This document shows positions 1-5,576 of a stretch of 6,388 nucleotides of DNA, in pieces. The stretch is taken from contig JANSYB010000144.1 in NCBI GenBank assembly GCA_024742655.1, forward strand, positions 1 to 6,388. The letters run 5' to 3'. Made by a program: the position numbers and the translations under genes. The notes under the pieces are model-generated. The model worked only from the letters and a program-made list of their open reading frames with translations. It did no database searches and was not told the origin of the DNA. Every line of letters starts with the position of its first letter. Positions within the stretch are counted from its first letter, which is position 1. Source of the stretch: Paracoccaceae bacterium (GTDB lineage: Bacteria > Pseudomonadota > Alphaproteobacteria > Rhodobacterales > Rhodobacteraceae).

Positions 1-1658
<1,658 letters not shown>

Positions 1659-1736
1659 GTGTCTGGTCACCTTTCATTTCTCACCGGCCGTGCGCGCTGT
1701 CGGGCCCCAGCGGCGCGGTCCTCAGAGATAGACGGG

Positions 1737-1783
1737 TACGATCCATTCCCGGCCCCTGTCCCACCAGAGGCCTCCCGATCGTA
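1737..1783 (-). promoter_or_regulatory. Two-tier RNA stem-loop in the rplL-rpoB gap (possible RNase processing site)
   Basis: Read on the minus strand, TACGATC (1777-1783) pairs perfectly with GATCGTA (1737-1743). Inside this, GGCCTCTG pairs with CAGGGGCC through 8 bp including one G-U, leaving a six-base loop GTGGGA. An asymmetric internal loop (4 and 7 bases) separates the two stems. There is no U-run after it, so it is not an intrinsic terminator. In E. coli the rplL-rpoB gap contains an RNase III cleavage stem; an equivalent role here is inferred from position only. Confidence 0.45.
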
Positions 1784-1841
1784 TGAACCTCGTCTGAAAG
1801 AACCCCCGCCGCGGCAGGGCCTCTTTGAGACAGGTTCGGCC

Positions 1842-1860
1842 GGGCCCGGAAACCGGGCCC
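1842..1860 (-). promoter_or_regulatory. GC-rich hairpin after rplL (attenuator-like, no U-tract)
   Basis: A perfect 8-bp stem, GGGCCCGG with loop TTT and CCGGGCCC on the minus strand, lies 40-58 bases past the rplL stop. The RNA that follows (GGCCGAACCTG) has no U-run, so simple intrinsic termination is unlikely. The E. coli cluster has a partial attenuator here that lowers rpoB transcription relative to the ribosomal protein genes. This hairpin is a candidate for that, or for a pausing or 3'-end stabilising element. Confidence 0.45.
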
Positions 1861-1876
1861 AGCCTGTGCGTTTCAT

Positions 1877-1892
1877 CCCCGACAGATCGGGG
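1877..1892 (-). promoter_or_regulatory. Small hairpin directly after the rplL stop
   Basis: On the minus strand CCCCGA, loop TCTG, TCGGGG forms a perfect 6-bp stem starting seven bases after the rplL TAA. It is followed by ATGAAACGC, with no U-tract. It is the first of three stems between rplL and rpoB and may mark or protect the 3' end of the rplJL message. Confidence 0.4.
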
Positions 1893-1899
1893 TGCCCAA

Positions 1900-2283
1900 T
1901 TACTTGAGCTCGACTTCGGCGCCAGCTGCTTCCAGCTTGCCCTTGATCTCTTCGGCTTCGTCCTTGGAAACCTGCTCCTTGACGGCTTTGCCGCCGGCCT
2001 CGACCAGGTCCTTGGCTTCTTTCAGGCCCAGACCGGTGAGGGCGCGCACTTCCTTGATCACGTTGATCTTGGATGCACCGGCCGACTTGAGGATCACGTC
2101 GAACTCGGTCTGCTCTTCGCCAGCGCCTGCGGCATCGTCGCCGCCTGCCGGGCCGGCCATCATCACCGCGCCGCCAGCGGCGGGCTCGATGCCGTACTCG
2201 TCTTTCAGGATGGTTTTCAGTTCTTGTGCTTCGAGAAGCGTCAGACCAACGATCTCTTCAGCCAGTTTTTTCAGATCAGCCAT
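1900..2283 (-). CDS. rplL: 50S ribosomal protein L7/L12
   Basis: This is the multicopy stalk protein that recruits and activates the translational GTPases (EF-Tu, EF-G, IF2). At 127 residues it is of normal length. Residues 1-33 are the N-terminal dimerisation domain that binds L10. Residues 34-57 are the flexible hinge, rich in Ala and Gly ([14 protein letters not shown]). Residues 58-127 are the globular factor-binding domain with the conserved KINVIKEVR (72-80) and [13 protein letters not shown] (83-95). The ATG at 2281-2283 is preceded by a purine-rich GAAAGAG (2291-2297) with seven-base spacing, a modest ribosome site for a protein needed in several copies per ribosome. It lies 74 bases after rplJ, presumably on the same message. 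Confidence 0.98.
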   Translation of the reverse strand: MADLKKLAEEIVGLTLLEAQELKTILKDEYGIEPAAGGAVMMAGPAGGDDAAGAGEEQTEFDVILKSAGASKINVIKEVRALTGLGLKEAKDLVEAGGKAVKEQVSKDEAEEIKGKLEAAGAEVELK

Positions 2284-2357
2284 TTTTCAGCTCTTTCCGT
2301 TCATAAGATGTGTTCCAACGTCGGGTCATGTCCCCACGCGGATCGTTCCAGTTGCGC

Positions 2358-2876
2358 TTATGCAGCTTCGGCCTTCTCTTCGATGGTCGAAAGGATGCTC
2401 GCGATGTTCGAAGCAGGTGCGCCAATGGCTCCGGCAATGTTCGAAGCGGGTGCGCCGATACAACCGGCGATCGAGGCAATAAGCTCCTCGCGCGACGGCA
2501 GTTTCGACGCGGCTTCGACACCAGCACGGTCCAGCGCCGTGTCACCCATCGCCCCACCAAGAATTTCGAAATTCTTGTTGGTCTTGGCAAAGTCCTCGGC
2601 CACCTTGGCTGCTGCCACGGGATCCTCGGAGAAGGTGAGCACGGTCATGCCCGTGAGGTAGTCAGCAATGCTTGCGCACGGCTTACCCTCAAGGGCGATC
2701 TTGGCGAGCCTGTTCTTGGCGACGCGAACGGATGCCTCTGCCTCACGGGCACGGGCACGCAGATCCTGCATCTCGGCAACTGTAAGACCCGCGTAGTGGG
2801 CCACCACTACGACGCCAGAGCTTTCGAAGATCTGGCCGAGTTCCTCGACCACTTTCTCTTTCTGGGCTCTATCCAC
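2358..2876 (-). CDS. rplJ: 50S ribosomal protein L10 (GTG start)
   Basis: L10 anchors L7/L12 dimers to the 23S rRNA near L11, and in well-studied bacteria the L10-L7/L12 complex represses its own mRNA. At 172 residues it is slightly longer than the 165 of E. coli. The N-terminal RNA-binding domain shows [27 protein letters not shown] (31-40) and [13 protein letters not shown] (50-62). The C-terminal helix that carries L7/L12 contains an 11-residue duplication (138-148 and 149-159; see the repeat entry). The start is GTG (2874-2876). I chose it because GGAG (2884-2887) sits seven bases upstream and MDRAQKEKV is the usual opening in this group. A long structured leader precedes it and rplL follows. 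Confidence 0.97.
   Translation of the reverse strand: MDRAQKEKVVEELGQIFESSGVVVVAHYAGLTVAEMQDLRARAREAEASVRVAKNRLAKIALEGKPCASIADYLTGMTVLTFSEDPVAAAKVAEDFAKTNKNFEILGGAMGDTALDRAGVEAASKLPSREELIASIAGCIGAPASNIAGAIGAPASNIASILSTIEEKAEAA
2400..2465 (-). repeat. 33-base tandem duplication inside rplJ (11-residue units in the L7/L12-binding helix)
   Basis: Residues 138-148 ([11 protein letters not shown]) and 149-159 ([11 protein letters not shown]) are identical at 10 of 11 positions. The two 33-base units match at 25 of 33 positions, mostly third-base changes plus the Cys/Ala codon. The divergence at silent sites indicates an old, selected duplication rather than a recent slip. In the L10 family the terminal helix binds L7/L12 dimers in segments of about this length. 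Confidence 0.85.
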
Positions 2877-2902
2877 AGTTTCACTCCAGTTTTGGGGGTT
2901 TA

Positions 2903-2969
2903 CCCCGGCTCAGTCACACCGGGCGGTTAGACCCGGCAAAGGGGTCCGTTAAACGGGGCTGAGCCAGAG
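2903..2969 (-). promoter_or_regulatory. Composite RNA stem closing just before the rplJ ribosome site
   Basis: On the RNA, CTCTGGCTCAG (2959-2969) pairs with CTGAGCCGGGG (2903-2913) in an 11-bp closing stem, with a perfect 7-bp core and two G-U pairs. Inside are CCGT/ACGG with a three-base loop (2946-2956) and GACCC/GGGTC with a seven-base loop (2930-2946), which share base 2946 and so slightly compete. The GGGG at 2903-2906 can instead pair with the following CCCC in GGGGTAAACCCC, about ten bases before the GGAG. The two pairings exclude each other, as expected of a switch over the rplJ start. This is a hand fold without energies. Confidence 0.45.
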
Positions 2970-2991
2970 GCGCCTTGGAGAGCCGCCTTGG
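2966..2991 (-). repeat. 13-base tandem direct repeat in the rplJ leader
   Basis: Plus-strand AGAGGCGCCTTGG (2966-2978) is followed immediately by AGAGCCGCCTTGG (2979-2991), with one mismatch in 13. On the RNA this reads CCAAGGCGGCTCT then CCAAGGCGCCTCT. The CTCT end of the second unit takes part in the closing stem before rplJ, and the other copy could compete for it. Confidence 0.7.
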
Positions 2992-3072
2992 AATTCTGGT
3001 CTTTCCCGTCTCAGGCAGGAGATTAAGCCCCGGATTGGCCCGGTGCACCCACCGTCTCGGACGAAACGCAAC

Positions 3073-3092
3073 TGCCCCGACGAATCGGGGCA
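3073..3092 (-). promoter_or_regulatory. 8-bp hairpin with TTCG loop in the rplJ leader
   Basis: On the RNA, TGCCCCGA, loop TTCG, TCGGGGCA is a perfect 8-bp stem about 200 bases upstream of rplJ. The loop sequence is UUCG, but it is closed by an A-U rather than the C-G pair of the extra-stable tetraloop. It is the most isolated and clear-cut hairpin in the leader. Confidence 0.5.
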
Positions 3093-3107
3093 CCTGCGCA
3101 AGGCGGA

Positions 3108-3136
3108 CATCTAGACCGCCCGCCGCGAATTTCCAA
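3108..3136 (-). promoter_or_regulatory. Weak candidate promoter for rplJ-rplL
   Basis: On the minus strand TTGGAA (3131-3136) is followed after 17 bases by TAGATG (3108-3113), matching 4 of 6 and 3 of 6 of the sigma-70 consensus. A better -35, TTGACT (3144-3149), lies just upstream but has no acceptable -10 at 16-18 bases. E. coli has an L10 promoter in the equivalent gap, which is the main reason to note it. The match is weak and could be chance. Confidence 0.22.
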
Positions 3137-3169
3137 CCCCTAAAGTCAAGGATGGGCGCGGCATGGTCG

Positions 3170-3199
3170 CGCCGCCGGCCCGCGCAGGGGCCGGCGGCG
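3170..3199 (-). promoter_or_regulatory. 12-bp GC hairpin directly after rplA
   Basis: A perfect 12-bp stem (3170-3181 with 3188-3199) and a six-base loop begins nine bases after the rplA stop. It is all G and C and would be very stable. No U-tract follows (CGACCATGCC), so it is not a standard intrinsic terminator. It could act as a pause or partial termination site, or protect the 3' end of the rplKA message. Confidence 0.5.
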
Positions 3200-3208
3200 G
3201 CAAATCGA

Positions 3209-3907
3209 TCACTCGGACGCGGCGTTGGACACGTCGATGCTGACACCCGGACCCATGGTCGAGGTCAGCGAGATCTTCTTCATGTAGGCGCCCTTGGCAC
3301 CGGCCGGCTTGGCCTTGTTCACCGCGGTCACGAAGGCGCGGACGTTCTCGACCAGCTTGGCCTCGTCGAACGATACCTTGCCGACACCGGCATGAACCAC
3401 GCCGGCCTTTTCGACCTTGAACTGAACCTCGCCACCCTTGGCGGCCTTGACGGCATCGGCCACGTCCATCGTCACCGTACCGACCTTGGGGTTCGGCATC
3501 AGGTTCCGCGGGCCCAGCACCTTGCCCAGACGACCGACGATCGGCATCATGTCCGGGGTCGCGATGCAGCGATCGAACTCGATCGTGCCGCCCTGGACGG
3601 TTTCCATCAGGTCCTCAGCGCCCACGATGTCGGCACCGGCCTCCTTGGCCTCGTCCGCCTTGGGGCCACGGGCGAAGACGGCAACGCGCACGTCCTTGCC
3701 GGTGCCGTTGGGCAGGCCGACCACACCGCGCACCATCTGGTCCGCGTGACGCGGGTCGACGCCCAGGTTCACGGCGATTTCGACGGTTTCGTCGAACTTG
3801 GCCTTGGCATTCGACTTGACCAGCGCAACGGCCTCTTCGACGCTGACGTTTTCTTTGCCGGCAAAGGCCTCACGGGCTGCGCGGGTACGTTTTCCAAGCT
3901 TTGCCAT
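3209..3907 (-). CDS. rplA: 50S ribosomal protein L1
   Basis: L1 forms the mobile stalk near the ribosomal E site that guides deacylated tRNA out. In E. coli it also represses the rplKA mRNA. At 232 residues it is the normal bacterial length. Visible family features are the segment [16 protein letters not shown] (38-53), GLPNGTGK (64-71), the L1 signature [16 protein letters not shown] (131-146) and STMGPG (216-221), part of the RNA-binding face. The ATG at 3905-3907 lies one base after the rplK stop. Its Shine-Dalgarno GAGGTG (3915-3920, seven-base spacing) lies inside the last codons of rplK, so translation of the two genes is probably coupled and L1 and L11 made in equal amounts. A large hairpin and a structured gap follow. 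Confidence 0.98.
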   Translation of the reverse strand: MAKLGKRTRAAREAFAGKENVSVEEAVALVKSNAKAKFDETVEIAVNLGVDPRHADQMVRGVVGLPNGTGKDVRVAVFARGPKADEAKEAGADIVGAEDLMETVQGGTIEFDRCIATPDMMPIVGRLGKVLGPRNLMPNPKVGTVTMDVADAVKAAKGGEVQFKVEKAGVVHAGVGKVSFDEAKLVENVRAFVTAVNKAKPAGAKGAYMKKISLTSTMGPGVSIDVSNAASE

Positions 3908-3908
3908 C

Positions 3909-4334
3909 TTACTTCACCTCGATGCCCATGGAGCGCGCGGAGCCTGCTATGATCTTCATCGCGGCCTCGACGTCGTTCGCGTTCAGGTCTTTCCACTTGG
4001 CTTCCGCGATTTCGCGCAGCTGCTTGGGCGACACGGAGGCCACGGTATCGCGGCCCGGCGTGTTCGAGCCCGATTTCAGCTTGGCCGCCTTTTTCAGGTA
4101 GTAGGACGCCGGCGGCGTCTTGATGTCCATTTCAAAGGACTTGTCCTGATAGTAGGTGATCACGGTCGGGCACGGCGCACCGGGCTCCATGTCCTGCGTC
4201 TTGGCATTGAACGCCTTGCAGAATTCCATGATGTTGATGCCGCGCTGACCCAGGGCCGGTCCAACCGGCGGGGACGGGTTCGCTTGTCCGGCGGGCACCT
4301 GAAGCTTCATGGTGCCGGCAAGTTTCTTGGCCAT
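3909..4334 (-). CDS. rplK: 50S ribosomal protein L11
   Basis: L11 binds the GTPase-associated region of 23S rRNA, helps factor binding, and is needed for RelA-type stringent activation and thiostrepton sensitivity. At 141 residues it is of standard length. The N-terminal domain has [13 protein letters not shown] (18-30), with the conserved prolines 22 and 23, then [14 protein letters not shown]. The C-terminal RNA-binding domain ends in the family signature GSARSMGI (131-138). The ATG at 4332-4334 is preceded by a consensus Shine-Dalgarno AAGGAG (4342-4347) with seven-base spacing, one of the best ribosome sites in the window. It overlaps functionally with rplA, which starts after a single spacer base. 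Feedback by L1 on this leader is known in E. coli and likely here, but no L1 site was proven. Confidence 0.98.
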   Translation of the reverse strand: MAKKLAGTMKLQVPAGQANPSPPVGPALGQRGINIMEFCKAFNAKTQDMEPGAPCPTVITYYQDKSFEMDIKTPPASYYLKKAAKLKSGSNTPGRDTVASVSPKQLREIAEAKWKDLNANDVEAAMKIIAGSARSMGIEVK

Positions 4335-4402
4335 CTGGCCTCTCCTTCTTCCAACGGCCTCGGGGCGCGCCCGTCAGCCTCTCTTGTTGTGTGGTCCGGT
4401 CC

Positions 4403-4418
4403 GGGCATCGCGATGCCC
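4403..4418 (-). promoter_or_regulatory. Perfect 16-base palindrome in the nusG-rplK gap
   Basis: GGGCATCGCGATGCCC is fully self-complementary. As RNA it can fold as GGGCAT, loop CGCG, ATGCCC; as DNA it could be a dyad operator. It lies 22 bases past the nusG stop and about 70 bases before the rplK start. It may be part of the leader that L1 binds in related operons, or a pause hairpin. It has no U-tract and is not a terminator. Confidence 0.45.
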
Positions 4419-4439
4419 TCGCCTCCCACGGCGTACACG

Positions 4440-4973
4440 TCAGGTCTGCTTGGTGACCTGCGTGAATTCCAGTTCGACCGGCGTTTCGCGGCCGAAGATC
4501 GACACCGTCACCTTCAGGCGCTGGTTGTCGTCGTCCACTTCCTCGACCATGCCGTCGAAATCCTCGAACGGGCCGTCGTTGACCTTGACCTTCTCGCCGA
4601 CCTCGAAACTGATCAGCGTGCGCGGCGCCTCTTCGCCTTCCTGAACGCGGTTCAGGATGGTGTTCACCTCGGCGTCACGCATCGGCATCGGACGGCCCTG
4701 CGGCCCAAGGAAACCCGTCACCCGGTTGATCGAGTTGATCAGGTGGTAGCCCTGGTCGGACATCTCCATGTGGACAAGCACATAGCCCGGCATGAAACGG
4801 CGCTCTGCGGTCACTTTCTTGCCGCGGCGCACCTCGATCACCTCTTCGGTGGGCACGAGAACCTCGTCGATCTCATCTTCCAGACCCTGATCGGCGACGG
4901 ACTGCCTGATCTGCTCGGCGATCTTCTTCTCGAAATTCGAGAGAACGCTGACCGAGTACCACCGCTTTGCCAT
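4440..4973 (-). CDS. nusG: Transcription termination/antitermination factor NusG
   Basis: NusG binds the RNA polymerase clamp through its NGN domain. Through its KOW domain it contacts Rho or ribosomal protein S10, linking transcription to termination or translation. At 177 residues it is close to the 181 of E. coli. The NGN domain (about 1-110) shows [22 protein letters not shown] (58-69) and VTGFLG (85-90). The KOW domain (about 123-177) shows [13 protein letters not shown] and [14 protein letters not shown]160 matches E. coli F165, which contacts S10 and Rho. The frame is open upstream to an ATG at 5093, but I chose 4971-4973 because MAKRWYSV is the conserved start and the extension would read through a terminator. 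AAGGA (4986-4990) lies twelve bases upstream, a rather long spacing. Confidence 0.97.
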   Translation of the reverse strand: MAKRWYSVSVLSNFEKKIAEQIRQSVADQGLEDEIDEVLVPTEEVIEVRRGKKVTAERRFMPGYVLVHMEMSDQGYHLINSINRVTGFLGPQGRPMPMRDAEVNTILNRVQEGEEAPRTLISFEVGEKVKVNDGPFEDFDGMVEEVDDDNQRLKVTVSIFGRETPVELEFTQVTKQT

Positions 4974-4996
4974 GTTGAATCCGTGTCCTTCGTTGC

Positions 4997-5012
4997 CCGG
5001 CCTACGGGCCGG
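4997..5012 (-). promoter_or_regulatory. Small hairpin in the nusG 5' leader
   Basis: On the RNA, CCGGCC, loop CGTA, GGCCGG is a perfect 6-bp stem located 23 bases upstream of the nusG start, just before its AAGGA ribosome site. It does not cover the ribosome site itself. It may insulate the site from upstream structure, or be incidental. Confidence 0.35.
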
Positions 5013-5052
5013 ATACTTCAATATCGTCAGGCGCTTGGCCCGGATGCTCCCG

Positions 5053-5091
5053 AAAAAACAAAGCGGCGCGCAACACGAATCGCCGCGCGCC
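5053..5091 (-). terminator. Intrinsic terminator between secE and nusG
   Basis: On the minus strand GGCGCGC pairs with GCGCGCC (5065-5091). Four further inner pairs, three of them G-U, extend the stem to 11 bp with a five-base loop. Two bases (GC) later comes TTTGTTTTTT, a near-perfect U-tract (5053-5062). This is the clearest terminator in the window together with the one before secE. It would end or reduce transcription leaving secE, so nusG must be reached by read-through, by antitermination or from an unseen promoter in the remaining 80 bases. Confidence 0.8.
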
Positions 5092-5100
5092 ATTTTCGGA

Positions 5101-5112
5101 GTGACGTGTCAC
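5101..5112. promoter_or_regulatory. Short inverted repeat upstream of the nusG terminator
   Basis: GTGAC-GT-GTCAC is a 5-bp perfect inverted repeat with a two-base centre, ten bases upstream of the terminator stem. It overlaps the -10 of a very weak possible promoter (TTGAAT at 5133-5138, 17 bases, TAGGTG at 5110-5115). It could be a protein-binding dyad, but such short repeats also occur by chance. Confidence 0.2.
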
Positions 5113-5255
5113 CTACCGTCGATTTCCCTGTGATTCAAGTGGTTTTGGCGTCACCATTGTCTCGAACCGGCGGTCAGAACCGCGGCCATAGATCACCCGC
5201 CATGCCTCAGCGGTCGCCGGTCACCACCCGCGCTCTGCCCCCAAGACCGGGGCCA

Positions 5256-5453
5256 TCAGCCAAAGAAGCCGAGGATACCTTCCAAACCGCTGCGGATCAG
5301 CAGATCGACAAGCGCGAAAAACACCGCCGTCAGCGCCGCCATGATGAACACCATGACCGTTGTCAGCATAACCTCGCGGCGTGTCGGCCAGACGACCTTC
5401 GCCACCTCGGCGCGGACCTGCTGAATGAACTGGAGCGGATTTGTGCTGGCCAT
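5256..5453 (-). CDS. secE: Preprotein translocase subunit SecE
   Basis: SecE clamps the two halves of SecY in the SecYEG inner-membrane channel and is essential for protein export. The protein has 65 residues, the compact one-helix form common outside the enterobacteria (E. coli SecE has 127 residues and three helices). An amphipathic N-terminal segment leads to the conserved VVWPTRREV (20-28), followed by one transmembrane helix at about 29-53. The ATG at 5451-5453 has a good Shine-Dalgarno AAGGAAG (5463-5469) nine bases upstream. It is insulated from the upstream gene by a strong terminator. It is separated from nusG by 282 bases, much more than the near-adjacent arrangement in E. coli. A 5-bp hairpin (5237-5253) follows its stop directly. 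Confidence 0.97.
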   Translation of the reverse strand: MASTNPLQFIQQVRAEVAKVVWPTRREVMLTTVMVFIMAALTAVFFALVDLLIRSGLEGILGFFG

Positions 5454-5486
5454 TGGCGCTCACTTCCTTGTTTCGCGGTTGAGGCG

Positions 5487-5515
5487 GACATACGCGGCGC
5501 GACACGCAAATTCAA
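5487..5515 (-). promoter_or_regulatory. Candidate secE promoter overlapping the upstream terminator tail
   Basis: On the minus strand TTGAAT (5510-5515) is followed by a 17-base spacer and TATGTC (5487-5492). These match 4 of 6 (TTGA) and 3 of 6 (TAT) of the sigma-70 consensus with ideal spacing. A start near 5480 would give a leader of about 27 bases carrying the AAGGAAG ribosome site. The -35 coincides with the U-rich tail of the preceding terminator. A promoter is needed between that terminator and secE, which raises the chance that this is real, but the -10 is weak. Confidence 0.4.
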
Positions 5516-5546
5516 GAGCAGAGGCCGCGCGATGCGACCTCTGCTC
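5508..5546 (-). terminator. Intrinsic terminator of the upstream membrane-protein gene
   Basis: The RNA stem GAGCAGAGGTCGC (5534-5546) pairs with GCGGCCTCTGCTC (5516-5528), 13 bp with one G-U pair, around the five-base loop ATCGC. It is followed directly by TTGAATTT, a moderate U-rich tail. It begins 30 bases after the TAG stop of the upstream gene, so it closes that transcript and separates it from the secE-nusG-ribosomal cluster. Confidence 0.8.
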
Positions 5547-5576
5547 GAAGTTTGTGACCATTCTGCCGGACAGCGC

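Larger units (their letters stand above)
2877..3208 (-). promoter_or_regulatory. rplA-rplJ intergenic leader, candidate L10(L12) autoregulatory region
   Basis: This 332-base stretch between rplA and rplJ holds no credible gene. Read in the direction of transcription it contains a 12-bp hairpin just after rplA, a possible promoter, an 8-bp hairpin, a 13-base tandem repeat, a composite stem (2903-2969) and finally the rplJ Shine-Dalgarno GGAG. In E. coli and many other bacteria the L10-L7/L12 complex binds the mRNA upstream of rplJ and represses translation, and a promoter also lies in this gap. The length, density of stems and position fit that model. I cannot identify the L10-binding fold itself by eye, so the assignment is by location. 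Confidence 0.55.

Noticed and set aside
1667..1876. 69-codon minus-strand open frame filling the rplL-rpoB gap
   Set aside because: Its product is Arg/Gly/Pro-rich as expected of random GC-rich DNA, its ATG touches the arm of a hairpin with no Shine-Dalgarno at proper spacing, and the gap is full of RNA stems instead.
3127..3149. TTGACT at 3144-3149 as the -35 of an rplJ promoter
   Set aside because: It matches the -35 consensus well, but the bases at 16-18 spacing are all G and C and cannot serve as a -10 box.
2914..3246. 110-codon minus-strand frame across the rplA-rplJ gap
   Set aside because: It overlaps the end of rplA, is Arg/Pro-rich and low-information, and runs through several RNA stems. 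No ribosome site supports it.
2975..3952. 325-codon plus-strand frame opposite rplA and part of the rplJ leader
   Set aside because: It is a shadow frame of rplA extended by chance into the gap, with no recognisable domain.
4974..5093. 40-codon N-terminal extension of NusG from an upstream ATG
   Set aside because: The extension crosses the terminator and its U-tract, has no family similarity, and MAKRWYSV at 4973 is the conserved NusG start.
5113..5157. 14-codon leader-like frame (MVTPKPLESQGNRR) before the nusG terminator
   Set aside because: It has no convincing Shine-Dalgarno and no run of a single amino acid as in attenuation peptides. Frames this short are common by chance.
5100..5255. 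Possible tRNA suggested by a GGTTCGAGAC stretch after secE
   Set aside because: The bases around it cannot form a T-stem, and no matching acceptor or anticodon arms are present.
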